From assembly GCA_021796155.1 (NCBI GenBank), contig JAJYOO010000223.1, positions 1 to 5,044 on the forward strand: a stretch of DNA of 5,044 bases, in the 5' to 3' direction. Below the pieces are notes generated by a model, which was not told where the DNA came from, made no database searches, and was given only the letters and a program-made list of their open reading frames with translations. Below are positions 1 through 4,975 of the stretch, in pieces. The translations under genes were made by a program, and so were the position numbers. This DNA comes from Chloroflexota bacterium. GTDB taxonomy: Bacteria; Chloroflexota; Anaerolineae; Anaerolineales; Villigracilaceae. Numbering within the stretch: the first letter of the stretch is position 1; each line of letters starts with the position of its first letter.

Positions 1-1
1 T

Positions 2-553
2 CCAACGGAGAAATCCGTCCGCGTCGCGTTGCGTACACAGCAGATCATCGCCTACGAGTCGGGCGTGGCGGATTCGGTTGATCCGCTGGCGGGTTCGTAT
101 CTGATCGAACATCTGACCGACGAGATCGAAAAAGGCGCGGGCGATTACATCGCAAAAATTGACGAGATGGGCGGCGCGCTACAAGCCATTGAACGCGGCT
201 ACATGCAGAACGAGATCCAAAACGCCGCCTACACCGCACAGCAGGAGATCGAGCGCAAAGAGCAGATCGTGGTGGGCGTCAATCAATTTCAGGTGGATGA
301 AGAACTTGGGTTGGAACGTTTGAAGGTTGATCCCGCGATTGAACTCGGACAGCGTCAACGACTCGCCAACTTGCGCGCCAATCGGGATGCGGCTAAGGTT
401 GCAAGTTTACTCAGCCAACTCGATAACCTGGCACGTGGAACCTCGAACCTGATACCGCTTTTCATCGAATGTGTCGAAAACGACATTACACTCGGCGAGA
501 TTTGTAACACGCTGAGAGGCGTGTGGGGGGAGTATGTGGCGCAGGGGTTTTAG
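2..553 (+). CDS. Methylmalonyl-CoA mutase catalytic (large/alpha) subunit, C-terminal part; 5' end outside window
   Basis: The enzyme isomerises (R)-methylmalonyl-CoA and succinyl-CoA by a B12 radical mechanism in the cytoplasm, in propionate and odd-chain/branched degradation. The frame is open from base 2 and the first residues (PTEKSVRVALRTQQIIAYES) run into the family pattern, so the TTG at 29 is not the start. Visible family landmarks are the RTQQIIAYESG segment, VDPLAGSYLIE, the GGALQAIERGYMQNEI helix, IVVGVNQF, then the linker helices and the terminal ECVENDITLGEICNTLRGVWGEY block that closes the mutase barrel domain. 183 residues are seen. The protein stops just after this block, with no cobalamin-binding domain (no DxHxxG motif), so it is a split-type mutase needing a separate B12-binding subunit, not encoded immediately downstream. 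A decayed copy of its last ~36 codons lies at 1223-1372. Sure of family; which acyl-CoA mutase subtype (methylmalonyl, ethylmalonyl, isobutyryl) cannot be fixed from the C-terminus. Confidence 0.9.
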   Translation, partial: PTEKSVRVALRTQQIIAYESGVADSVDPLAGSYLIEHLTDEIEKGAGDYIAKIDEMGGALQAIERGYMQNEIQNAAYTAQQEIERKEQIVVGVNQFQVDEELGLERLKVDPAIELGQRQRLANLRANRDAAKVASLLSQLDNLARGTSNLIPLFIECVENDITLGEICNTLRGVWGEYVAQGF

Positions 554-556
554 ATT

Positions 557-562
557 TATAAT
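557..562 (+). promoter_or_regulatory. Probable -10 box of the vapBC-type operon
   Basis: A perfect TATAAT lies 3 bases after the mutase stop codon and 22 bases before the antitoxin ATG. No convincing -35 hexamer is seen at 16-18 bases upstream, where the DNA codes for the mutase tail. It lies just outside the sequence shared with the decayed mutase copy, so the promoter belongs to the inserted block. The call rests on the hexamer and its position only. Confidence 0.45.
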
Positions 563-574
563 CAGGAAAGACTC

Positions 575-579
575 GGAGG
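575..579 (+). promoter_or_regulatory. Ribosome binding site that fixes the antitoxin start
   Basis: GGAGG sits 5 bases before the ATG at 585. It decides that start over the more upstream in-frame GTG at 534, which lies inside the mutase coding region and has no such site. Confidence 0.75.
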
Positions 580-584
580 TTGCC

Positions 585-806
585 ATGACACTTTTAGAAC
601 AAATCGAAAAACAATTAAGCGCTTTGCCTCCTGAAAAACAAAGTGAGGTACTGGATTTCATTGCGTTCCTGCAACAACGCGCCAATGCTTCACAACTTGT
701 AAAGCGACGCCCACTAAAAAAACACAACGCCTTCGGCTCCTGGAAAAATCGCAAAATTGATGCGATCAAGTATCAACAAAGCCTGCGCGCCGAGTGGGGT
801 ATTTGA
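585..806 (+). CDS. Antitoxin of a VapBC-type pair, DUF2281-like, 73 aa
   Basis: Likely binds and neutralises the PIN toxin encoded next to it. The N-terminal third reads LLEQIEKQLSALPPEKQSEV then LDFIAFLQQ (about residues 3-31), the leucine-rich helical pattern with a central LPPEKQ turn that is typical of DUF2281 proteins paired with PIN toxins. A basic stretch (KRRPLKK, residues 40-46) follows, then an aromatic/basic tail with FGSWKNRKID and RAEW near the C-terminus, probably the toxin-binding arm. No AbrB-type swapped-hairpin or ribbon-helix-helix domain is evident, so how or whether it binds DNA is unclear. The stop TGA overlaps the toxin ATG by one base (TGATG), giving translational coupling and the usual antitoxin-first order. 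Family call is good; exact toxin-binding role is inferred from context. Confidence 0.82.
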   Translation: MTLLEQIEKQLSALPPEKQSEVLDFIAFLQQRANASQLVKRRPLKKHNAFGSWKNRKIDAIKYQQSLRAEWGI

Positions 807-1168
807 TGATTGCGGTCTTTGACACGAACATCGTGATTGACGCCCTCAACGGTGTTGCTAAAGCCGACGATGAATATAACCGTTACGAGCGTGTGCTTAT
901 CAGTCGTGTCACATGGATGGAAGTATTAATTGGTGCAGAGGGCGATGACTCGGAACTGCGCGATTTTCTGGAAACACATTTTGAGATCACCCCGCTTGAT
1001 TTGGCAGTGGCAGAGACAGCCGTGCAGTTGCGCCGCGAACATCGTATTCGCCTGCCCGATGCAATAATCTGGGCGACTGCATGCGTGAATGAGGCTGTAT
1101 TGGTCACACGCAATACAAAAGACTTCAAGCCTGATTGGGATGGTATTCATCTGCCCTATACAATTTAG
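806..1168 (+). CDS. PIN-domain toxin (VapC-like endoribonuclease), 120 aa
   Basis: VapC toxins are Mg2+/Mn2+-dependent RNases that cleave tRNA or rRNA and stop translation; the target here is unknown. The sequence opens with IAVFDTNIVIDAL, giving the first acidic residue D6 and conserved T7/N8. E39 lies in RVTWMEVLIG, D85 in the RLPDAIIWATA helix, and the closing motif VLVTRNTKDF supplies N103 and D106. The full PIN acidic set is thus present and the length is normal (120 residues), so the toxin is predicted active. I chose the ATG at 806 rather than the GTG at 794 because 806 puts D6 at the expected distance from the N-terminus and makes the TGATG junction with the antitoxin. Only a weak GGGG-type ribosome site lies inside the antitoxin gene, consistent with coupled translation. 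Two hairpin-forming palindromes and a T-tract follow the stop. Confidence 0.9.
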   Translation: MIAVFDTNIVIDALNGVAKADDEYNRYERVLISRVTWMEVLIGAEGDDSELRDFLETHFEITPLDLAVAETAVQLRREHRIRLPDAIIWATACVNEAVLVTRNTKDFKPDWDGIHLPYTI

Positions 1169-1176
1169 TGAGCATC

Positions 1177-1218
1177 AAGTGACAGTCAATTCGAGAAAGT
1201 GACTGTCACTTTTTATTT
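1177..1218 (+). terminator. Intrinsic terminator after the PIN toxin gene
   Basis: AAGTGACAGTC (1177-1187) is perfectly complementary to GACTGTCACTT (1201-1211), an 11-bp stem with a 13-base loop, followed by a T-rich tract to 1218. It begins 8 bases after the toxin stop. A shorter overlapping palindrome, AAGTGAC/GTCACTT centred on 1204, can form instead and ends at the same T-tract. Confidence 0.85.
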
Positions 1219-1251
1219 GGATAATCTCATGCCGCACTTCATGGAATGCGT

Positions 1252-1272
1252 AAGTGCCAGAACTTCCGGTGC
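1252..1272. repeat. Short insertion in the mutase remnant, imperfect palindrome
   Basis: 21 bases absent from the intact mutase gene. The core GTGCCAGAACTTCCGGTGC (1254-1272) is an imperfect inverted repeat centred on C1263 (GAA/TTC and CC/GG arms, with wobble pairs outside). AAGTGC (1252-1257) can also pair with GCACTT at 1234-1239. It may be a small interspersed repeat unit, but no second full copy is present in the window to prove this. Confidence 0.4.
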
Positions 1273-1320
1273 GAAAACGACATCACGCTGGGCGAGATTT
1301 GCAACACGCTGAGAGGTGTG

Positions 1321-1348
1321 CCTGCCCCCGCACTTTGGGGGTGAGGGT
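1321..1348. repeat. Short GC-rich hairpin insertion in the mutase remnant
   Basis: 28 bases with no counterpart in the intact gene apart from a few G residues. It holds CCCCC-GCACTTT-GGGGG (1325-1341), a perfect 5-bp G/C stem with a 7-base loop, followed by TGAGGGT. Its form resembles REP-like intergenic repeats of the C-run/G-run type. Family membership is inference from shape only; there is no other copy in the window. Confidence 0.4.
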
Positions 1349-1386
1349 GAGTATGTGGCGCAGGAGTTTTAGATGCTGGAAATTTG

Positions 1387-1596
1387 ATGTTCAAATCGTT
1401 AATGGATTTCTATTTGCATGGTAATATGAATGAGCAGCAAGTACATTGGAGTAAAAGCCTTATGCCAACTAAAAATACCATTCATTCTAAAGACGAAAAA
1501 CTTATTGAGTTTCTCACTGAGGACTTTCGTGATACCGCTATGCATTTAAGGGATAGAGTCCACCCGTGTGAGTGTCCGCGCCGTTGCCAGCCATAA
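1387..1596 (+). CDS. Unrecognised small ORF, 69 codons; doubtful
   Basis: I do not recognise this protein. From the ATG at 1387 it reads MFKSLMDFYLHGNMNEQQVH and continues through a charged helical part (KDEKLIEFLTEDFRDTAMHLRDR) to a Cys/Arg-rich end (CECPRRCQP). No signal peptide, membrane segment or known motif is evident, and no Shine-Dalgarno sequence precedes 1387 or the internal ATGs at 1429 and 1462. The DNA of 1387-1550 is clearly more AT-rich than its neighbours and then turns GC-rich, and the last ~10 residues look like out-of-frame reading. A second frame from 1550 stays open to a TAA at 1667 (containing VSVRAVASHNVRVEVGHDW), so a frameshifted remnant of a longer gene is possible. 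It could equally be non-coding accessory DNA. Confidence 0.25.
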   Translation: MFKSLMDFYLHGNMNEQQVHWSKSLMPTKNTIHSKDEKLIEFLTEDFRDTAMHLRDRVHPCECPRRCQP

Positions 1597-1690
1597 CGTC
1601 CGCGTGGAAGTGGGGCATGATTGGTCAGTCCCTTGCGAGGATATGTCGGTTTTTCAAGGTGTATAATTTAAGCAGAGACAGGAGACCATC
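1597..1690 (+). promoter_or_regulatory. Probable promoter and leader of the hicBA operon
   Basis: A perfect TATAAT lies at 1662-1667, 23 bases before the HicB ATG, and GGAG (1681-1684) is 6 bases before that ATG. No good -35 is found at standard spacing; TTGCGA (1633-1638) is 23 bases away, too far. A weak inverted repeat CCTTG (1631-1635) / CAAGG (1655-1659) brackets the -35 region and could be an operator, but five bases are too few to claim one. Confidence 0.5.
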
Positions 1691-1900
1691 ATGACCCGAA
1701 CTTTTACGGCTTTAATCCATAAAGAAGATACCTGGTATGTGGCAGATTGTCCCGAAGTGGGGACGGTCAGCCAGGGAAAGACTGTTGAAGAAGCGGTTGC
1801 TAATCTCAAAGAGGCAACTGAACTCTATCTGGAAGAGTTTCCCTTACCGGAAACCAACCATCCATTGTTGACCACCTTCGACGTAACGACTTATGCCTAA
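1691..1900 (+). CDS. hicB: HicB-family antitoxin, 69 aa
   Basis: It should neutralise the HicA toxin encoded next to it. The protein shows the compact HicB fold pattern (degenerate RNase H-like): a first strand FTALIHKEDTWYVADCPEVG (residues 5-24), then TVSQGKTVEEAVANLKEATE (25-44), a helix running on to ELYLEEF. The CPEVGTVSQGKTVEEA stretch is a hallmark of short HicB proteins. After residue 50 there is only a 19-residue tail (PLPETNHP and beyond) with no ribbon-helix-helix or HTH domain, so operator binding by this protein alone is doubtful; in many HicB proteins a C-terminal DNA-binding domain does that job. The start is set by GGAG 6 bases upstream. The gene overlaps hicA by 8 bases and comes first, the reverse of the E. 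coli hicAB order. Confidence 0.88.
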   Translation: MTRTFTALIHKEDTWYVADCPEVGTVSQGKTVEEAVANLKEATELYLEEFPLPETNHPLLTTFDVTTYA

Positions 1901-2123
1901 TTTGCCATATCTGTCTGGAAAGGAAATCATCCGTGCATTGGAACGGCTTGGTTTCGTTCAAGCGCGTCAACGTGGAAGTCATGTCGTCATGAAAAAGTCC
2001 ATGCCAGAGGGAAGTGTTGGTTGCGTTGTCCCTCTGCATGGCGAAGTGGCAATCGGAACACTGCATAGCATCCTCAAACAAGCGAAAATTTCACCAGACG
2101 AATTCATAAAAGCTATAAAGTAA
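1893..2123 (+). CDS. hicA: HicA-family mRNA interferase toxin, 76 aa
   Basis: HicA toxins are small dsRBD-fold ribonucleases that cleave mRNA independently of the ribosome and so halt growth. The family pattern is complete: SGKEIIRALERLGFVQARQR (residues 8-27), then GSHVVM with the catalytic His30, a second strand CVVPLHGEVAIGT (44-56) with the conserved PxHxxxxxGT form, and a final helix LHSILKQAKISPDEFIKAI (57-75). Length is typical. The ATG at 1893 lies within the last codons of hicB (8-base overlap) and has no ribosome site of its own, so translation is probably coupled to hicB. The catalytic His is intact and nothing suggests decay. The stop codon runs directly into a terminator stem. 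Confidence 0.92.
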   Translation: MPNLPYLSGKEIIRALERLGFVQARQRGSHVVMKKSMPEGSVGCVVPLHGEVAIGTLHSILKQAKISPDEFIKAIK

Positions 2124-2153
2124 ATCGGAGTCGAAAGGCTCCGATTTTTATTT
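2122..2153 (+). terminator. Intrinsic terminator after hicA with GNRA tetraloop
   Basis: AAATCGGAG (2122-2130) pairs with CTCCGATTT (2139-2147). The stem continues inward through a T-G wobble and a C-G pair to a GAAA loop (2133-2136), an ideal C(GAAA)G cap. A T-rich run (2145-2153) follows. It starts within the hicA stop codon and should insulate the downstream gene from the toxin-antitoxin promoter. Confidence 0.88.
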
Positions 2154-2181
2154 CATCCCTTCCCAAATGAAAACGACGCGT

Positions 2182-2187
2182 TATACT
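2182..2187 (+). promoter_or_regulatory. Possible -10 box for ppc, very close to its ATG
   Basis: TATACT matches the -10 consensus at five of six bases and lies 10 bases before the ppc ATG at 2198. Transcription would start around 2194, leaving a 5' leader of only a few bases. No Shine-Dalgarno sequence is found before 2198, which agrees with leaderless or near-leaderless translation. The -35 region (about 2159-2164) has no consensus match, so the call is tentative. Confidence 0.35.
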
Positions 2188-2197
2188 TCACCAACTT

Positions 2198-4903
2198 ATG
2201 GAACTCTCGACTATTATTCATTTATTAGGCGACATCCTTGGGGATGTCATTGGCGAACTCGAATCGCCGGAACTCTTCGCAACAGAAGAACGTATTCGCG
2301 TTGCCGCGAAAGATCGTCGGGGTGGAAAGGCGGATGCGGCGCGCCAGCTTGAGGCGCAGGTCGAAGCGTTAAATGTCAACGATGCGCGCGCCATCGCGGC
2401 CGCCTTCACCACATATTTTGATCTTATCAATCTTGCGGAAGAAAATCGCCGTTCGCGTCAATTGCGTGAGCGTGAAAGATCGCTGTATCCAAAGCCGCTG
2501 AACGAATCCATCGGCGCGGCAATCGCTGAGCTCAAGCAACAGGGCGTTACGCCCGAACAAATTCGAGCATTGCTCGATGGGCTTTCGATTGAGCTTGTAT
2601 TGACCGCGCATCCAACCGAGTCGCGCCGCCGCACGGTGATCTCAAAAATTCAACGGCTTGCGCGCCTGCTCGACCAACTTTCAAACGAAGAAATTTTGCC
2701 GCATCAACGCAATAAAATTCTTTTATCCATTCGCGCGGACATCGCCGCGCTGTGGTTGACGGATCGTCACCGAACCACACGTCCTGCTGTGACGGATGAA
2801 GTCCGCACCGGATTGCATTTTGTCGAATCTGTTTTTTGGGATGCACTGCCCGCGCTTCATGATGACCTTGATCGCGCCCTCGCTTCTTATTACCCCGAAG
2901 TCAGGTCGCCGATAAATTGGCTGCGTCTCGCCTCGTGGATGGGCGGCGACCGCGATGGCAATCCGAATGTGACTCACAAGGTCACTGCCGAAACGCTCCG
3001 CCTGCATCGCGGCCTCGCCGTGGAAAAACATCGTCATATTTTGCAAGACCTTGCGCGTCGACTCAGCATGAGCAATCGCCTGCTTCCGCCTCCGCTCAAA
3101 CTCACAAAGTGGATCGAAGCGCGCCGTCCGCTTCCGCCGCATGTCGCCTACATCGAAGAACGTTACGCCGCCGAGCCTTATCGTCTGGTGTTGTCGTTGC
3201 TCTCTGCCGATCTTGCCGATGCCTCGCGCGATGACATGACCTTTCACTTGCTCGAACACACGCCGCATCAAGCGCGCATCAGCGTGAACGATTTGCTCAA
3301 GCCCATCGAAGTGATTGCCGCGCATTTGCCCGCTTCGCTTGCGCATGATGAAATCCAAAATGTTCGCCGTCAATTGGAAATCTTTGGCTTGCATTCGATG
3401 CGCCTGGATATTCGTGAAGAATCGACTCGCTTTAAATCCGCGCTCGGTGAAGTTTTGTGCGCGTTGAATCTTGCGGATGATTTTTCTGCGATGAATGAAG
3501 ATGAAAAACTCTCGCTTCTTACCAGACTTTTATCTGCTCCACTCCCCGAACTTTCCCCCCGTCCCGGAATTACTTCCGCCACCTCCGAGACCTGGGCTTT
3601 GTTCCAACTCATTGCGCGCGTGCGCGCTGTCTACGGCGCGGAATTGCTTGGCCCGCTTGTGATCTCCATGTGCAAATCCGCCTCCGACGTTTTATCCGTG
3701 CTCCTGCTTGCGCGCTGGACGGGTTGTGATTCTGGTTTACAAATTGTTCCGTTGATCGAAACCATTGAAGACTTGCAAGCCGCGCCGTCTATTTTGGAAA
3801 ATCTTTTTACCCTGCCAGCTTATCATGAGCATCTTGCCACTTGTAACAACGCACAGATGGTGATGATCGGTTATTCAGACAGCAACAAAGATGGCGGATA
3901 TGTCATGGCAAATTGGGCTTTATATCAGGCGCAGGAACAGATTACCGAAGTCGCCCGCGCTCACAATGTGACCCTGACTATTTTTCATGGCCGCGGCGGG
4001 ACGATTGCGCGTGGGGGAGGCCCAGCTAATCGCGCCATCCGCGCCCAGCCTGTTGGCAGTATCAACGGTCGCTTCCGTCTCACCGAGCAAGGCGAAACTA
4101 TTGCGGCGCGTTATTCCAACCCCGAACTCGCGCATCGTCATCTTGAACAAATTGTTCATGCGGTTCTATTGGCATCATCGCCTGTCAATACTGAGCCTGA
4201 TATTCCTTACGCTTGGCGCGCGGAAATGGATTTAATATCTGCAACAGCGCGCAAGGTTTATCGTCAGTTGGTTTATGAAACGCCCAGCTTCATCGAATTC
4301 TGGCAGGCGGCGACTCCGCTGGATGAGATCAAACGAATGCATATCGGTTCACGTCCTGCCGCACGCACGCAAAGTAGTGAGGTCGCAAAAATCCGCGCCA
4401 TTCCCTGGGTCTTCTCGTGGATGCAAAGCCGCTTCAATCTGCCCGGATGGTTTGGTCTTGGCTCCGCGCTTGAATCTGCAAAAGATGTTTCACTTCTGCG
4501 CGAGATGTACGATGGCTGGCCGTTTTTCAAAACCATGCTCGATAATTCAGAAATGTCCCTGATCAAAGCCGACATGGAAATCGCATCTTTATATGTCAGC
4601 CTTGTTCCCGACAAGAGACTGGCCGATGAAATATTCGGCACGATCAGAAAAGAATATAACCGGACGCGTGAAGCGGTTTTATCCGTCAGCAGACACGCCA
4701 ACTTGCTGGACGCTGAACCAGTGACGCAGACGGCGGTCCAATTGCGGAACCCGTATGTGGATCCATTGAATTACATTCAAGTGGACATGTTGCGCCGTCT
4801 GCGTGTGTTGCCCGATCCCGAAAGTATGGAGGCGCAGTTGTTGCGTGAAGTCATTGGTCTGACGATCAACGGCATTGCCGCCGGGTTGAGAAACACGGGA
4901 TAA
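2198..4903 (+). CDS. ppc: Phosphoenolpyruvate carboxylase, 901 aa, complete
   Basis: Carboxylates PEP with bicarbonate to oxaloacetate and phosphate (Mg2+-dependent, cytoplasmic homotetramer), refilling the TCA cycle. All key motifs are present: VLTAHPTESRRR with catalytic His138 (residues 134-145), SWMGGDRDGNPNVT (246-259), MIGYSDSNKDGGYVMANW (556-573, Lys564 matching E. coli Lys546), FHGRGGTIARGGGPA (596-610, Arg599 and Arg605 matching Arg581/587), RAIPWVFSWMQSR (733-745), and QLRNPYVDPLN (848-858) plus the terminal RNTG. Lys790, Arg605, Arg850 and Asn899 match the E. coli aspartate-inhibitor site, so allosteric feedback by aspartate/malate is expected. The plant-type N-terminal phosphorylation segment is absent. 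Length compares with 883 in E. coli. An in-frame TGA at 2168 and no other start codon before 2198 make 2198 the earliest possible start; GDILGDVIGE soon after fits the family N-terminus. No ribosome site is seen, and no clear terminator follows. Confidence 0.97.
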   Translation: MELSTIIHLLGDILGDVIGELESPELFATEERIRVAAKDRRGGKADAARQLEAQVEALNVNDARAIAAAFTTYFDLINLAEENRRSRQLRERERSLYPKPLNESIGAAIAELKQQGVTPEQIRALLDGLSIELVLTAHPTESRRRTVISKIQRLARLLDQLSNEEILPHQRNKILLSIRADIAALWLTDRHRTTRPAVTDEVRTGLHFVESVFWDALPALHDDLDRALASYYPEVRSPINWLRLASWMGGDRDGNPNVTHKVTAETLRLHRGLAVEKHRHILQDLARRLSMSNRLLPPPLKLTKWIEARRPLPPHVAYIEERYAAEPYRLVLSLLSADLADASRDDMTFHLLEHTPHQARISVNDLLKPIEVIAAHLPASLAHDEIQNVRRQLEIFGLHSMRLDIREESTRFKSALGEVLCALNLADDFSAMNEDEKLSLLTRLLSAPLPELSPRPGITSATSETWALFQLIARVRAVYGAELLGPLVISMCKSASDVLSVLLLARWTGCDSGLQIVPLIETIEDLQAAPSILENLFTLPAYHEHLATCNNAQMVMIGYSDSNKDGGYVMANWALYQAQEQITEVARAHNVTLTIFHGRGGTIARGGGPANRAIRAQPVGSINGRFRLTEQGETIAARYSNPELAHRHLEQIVHAVLLASSPVNTEPDIPYAWRAEMDLISATARKVYRQLVYETPSFIEFWQAATPLDEIKRMHIGSRPAARTQSSEVAKIRAIPWVFSWMQSRFNLPGWFGLGSALESAKDVSLLREMYDGWPFFKTMLDNSEMSLIKADMEIASLYVSLVPDKRLADEIFGTIRKEYNRTREAVLSVSRHANLLDAEPVTQTAVQLRNPYVDPLNYIQVDMLRRLRVLPDPESMEAQLLREVIGLTINGIAAGLRNTG

Positions 4904-4975
4904 CATTTGAATCGTGGAAGAGTGTATAATCTTAAAAACAAAAAATAGTTCTGAAATTCTTGTTGGGAGAGACCC
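4904..4975 (+). promoter_or_regulatory. Promoter and ribosome site for the CoA-binding protein gene
   Basis: A perfect TATAAT (4925-4930) within GTGTATAAT, the same 9-mer as before hicB, is followed by an A-rich leader and GGGAGAG (4965-4971) 4 bases before the ATG at 4976. The -35 region is weak. No hairpin/T-tract terminator for ppc is visible here, so partial read-through from ppc is possible. Confidence 0.5.

Larger units (their letters stand above)
1223..1372 (+). pseudogene. Decayed second copy of the mutase 3' end
   Basis: This stretch matches the last ~36 codons of the intact mutase gene (about 448-553). Read in pieces it gives NLMPHFMECV (1223-1252), then ENDITLGEICNTLRGV (1273-1320), then EYVAQEF and a TAG stop (1349-1372), against NLIPLFIECV, the identical ENDITLGEICNTLRGV, and EYVAQGF in the intact gene. 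Two insertions break it: 21 bases at 1252-1272 replacing one base (net +20), and 28 bases at 1321-1348 replacing six (net +22). Both shift frame, and an in-frame TGA arises at 1342. Similarity stops on the left at about 1223, just past the toxin terminator, and on the right two bases after the stop. No start or ribosome site exists, so it should not be expressed as protein. Confidence 0.8.

Noticed and set aside
29..553. Mutase ORF starting at the TTG at 29
   Set aside because: The frame is open to the window edge and the residues before 29 already match the family, so the gene is simply cut by the edge.
534..584. N-terminal extension of the antitoxin from the GTG at 534
   Set aside because: It would lie inside the mutase coding end and reads WRRGFRFIIRKDSEVA; the ATG at 585 has a perfect ribosome site and fits the family start.
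407..769. 120-codon ORF on the minus strand across the mutase end and antitoxin
   Set aside because: Antisense to two well-supported genes, Ser/Cys/Phe-rich with no domain pattern and no ribosome site.
2167..2352. 61-codon ORF overlapping the ppc start
   Set aside because: Out of frame with ppc, Arg/Gly/Cys-rich, no ribosome site, and it overlaps the conserved ppc N-terminus.
2723..3394. 223-codon ORF on the minus strand
   Set aside because: It lies wholly opposite ppc, whose motifs are continuous here; its sequence has no recognisable domain and is explained by codon use of the + strand gene.
4273..4701. 142-codon minus-strand ORF near the end of ppc
   Set aside because: Shadow of ppc, with no domain features or upstream signals.
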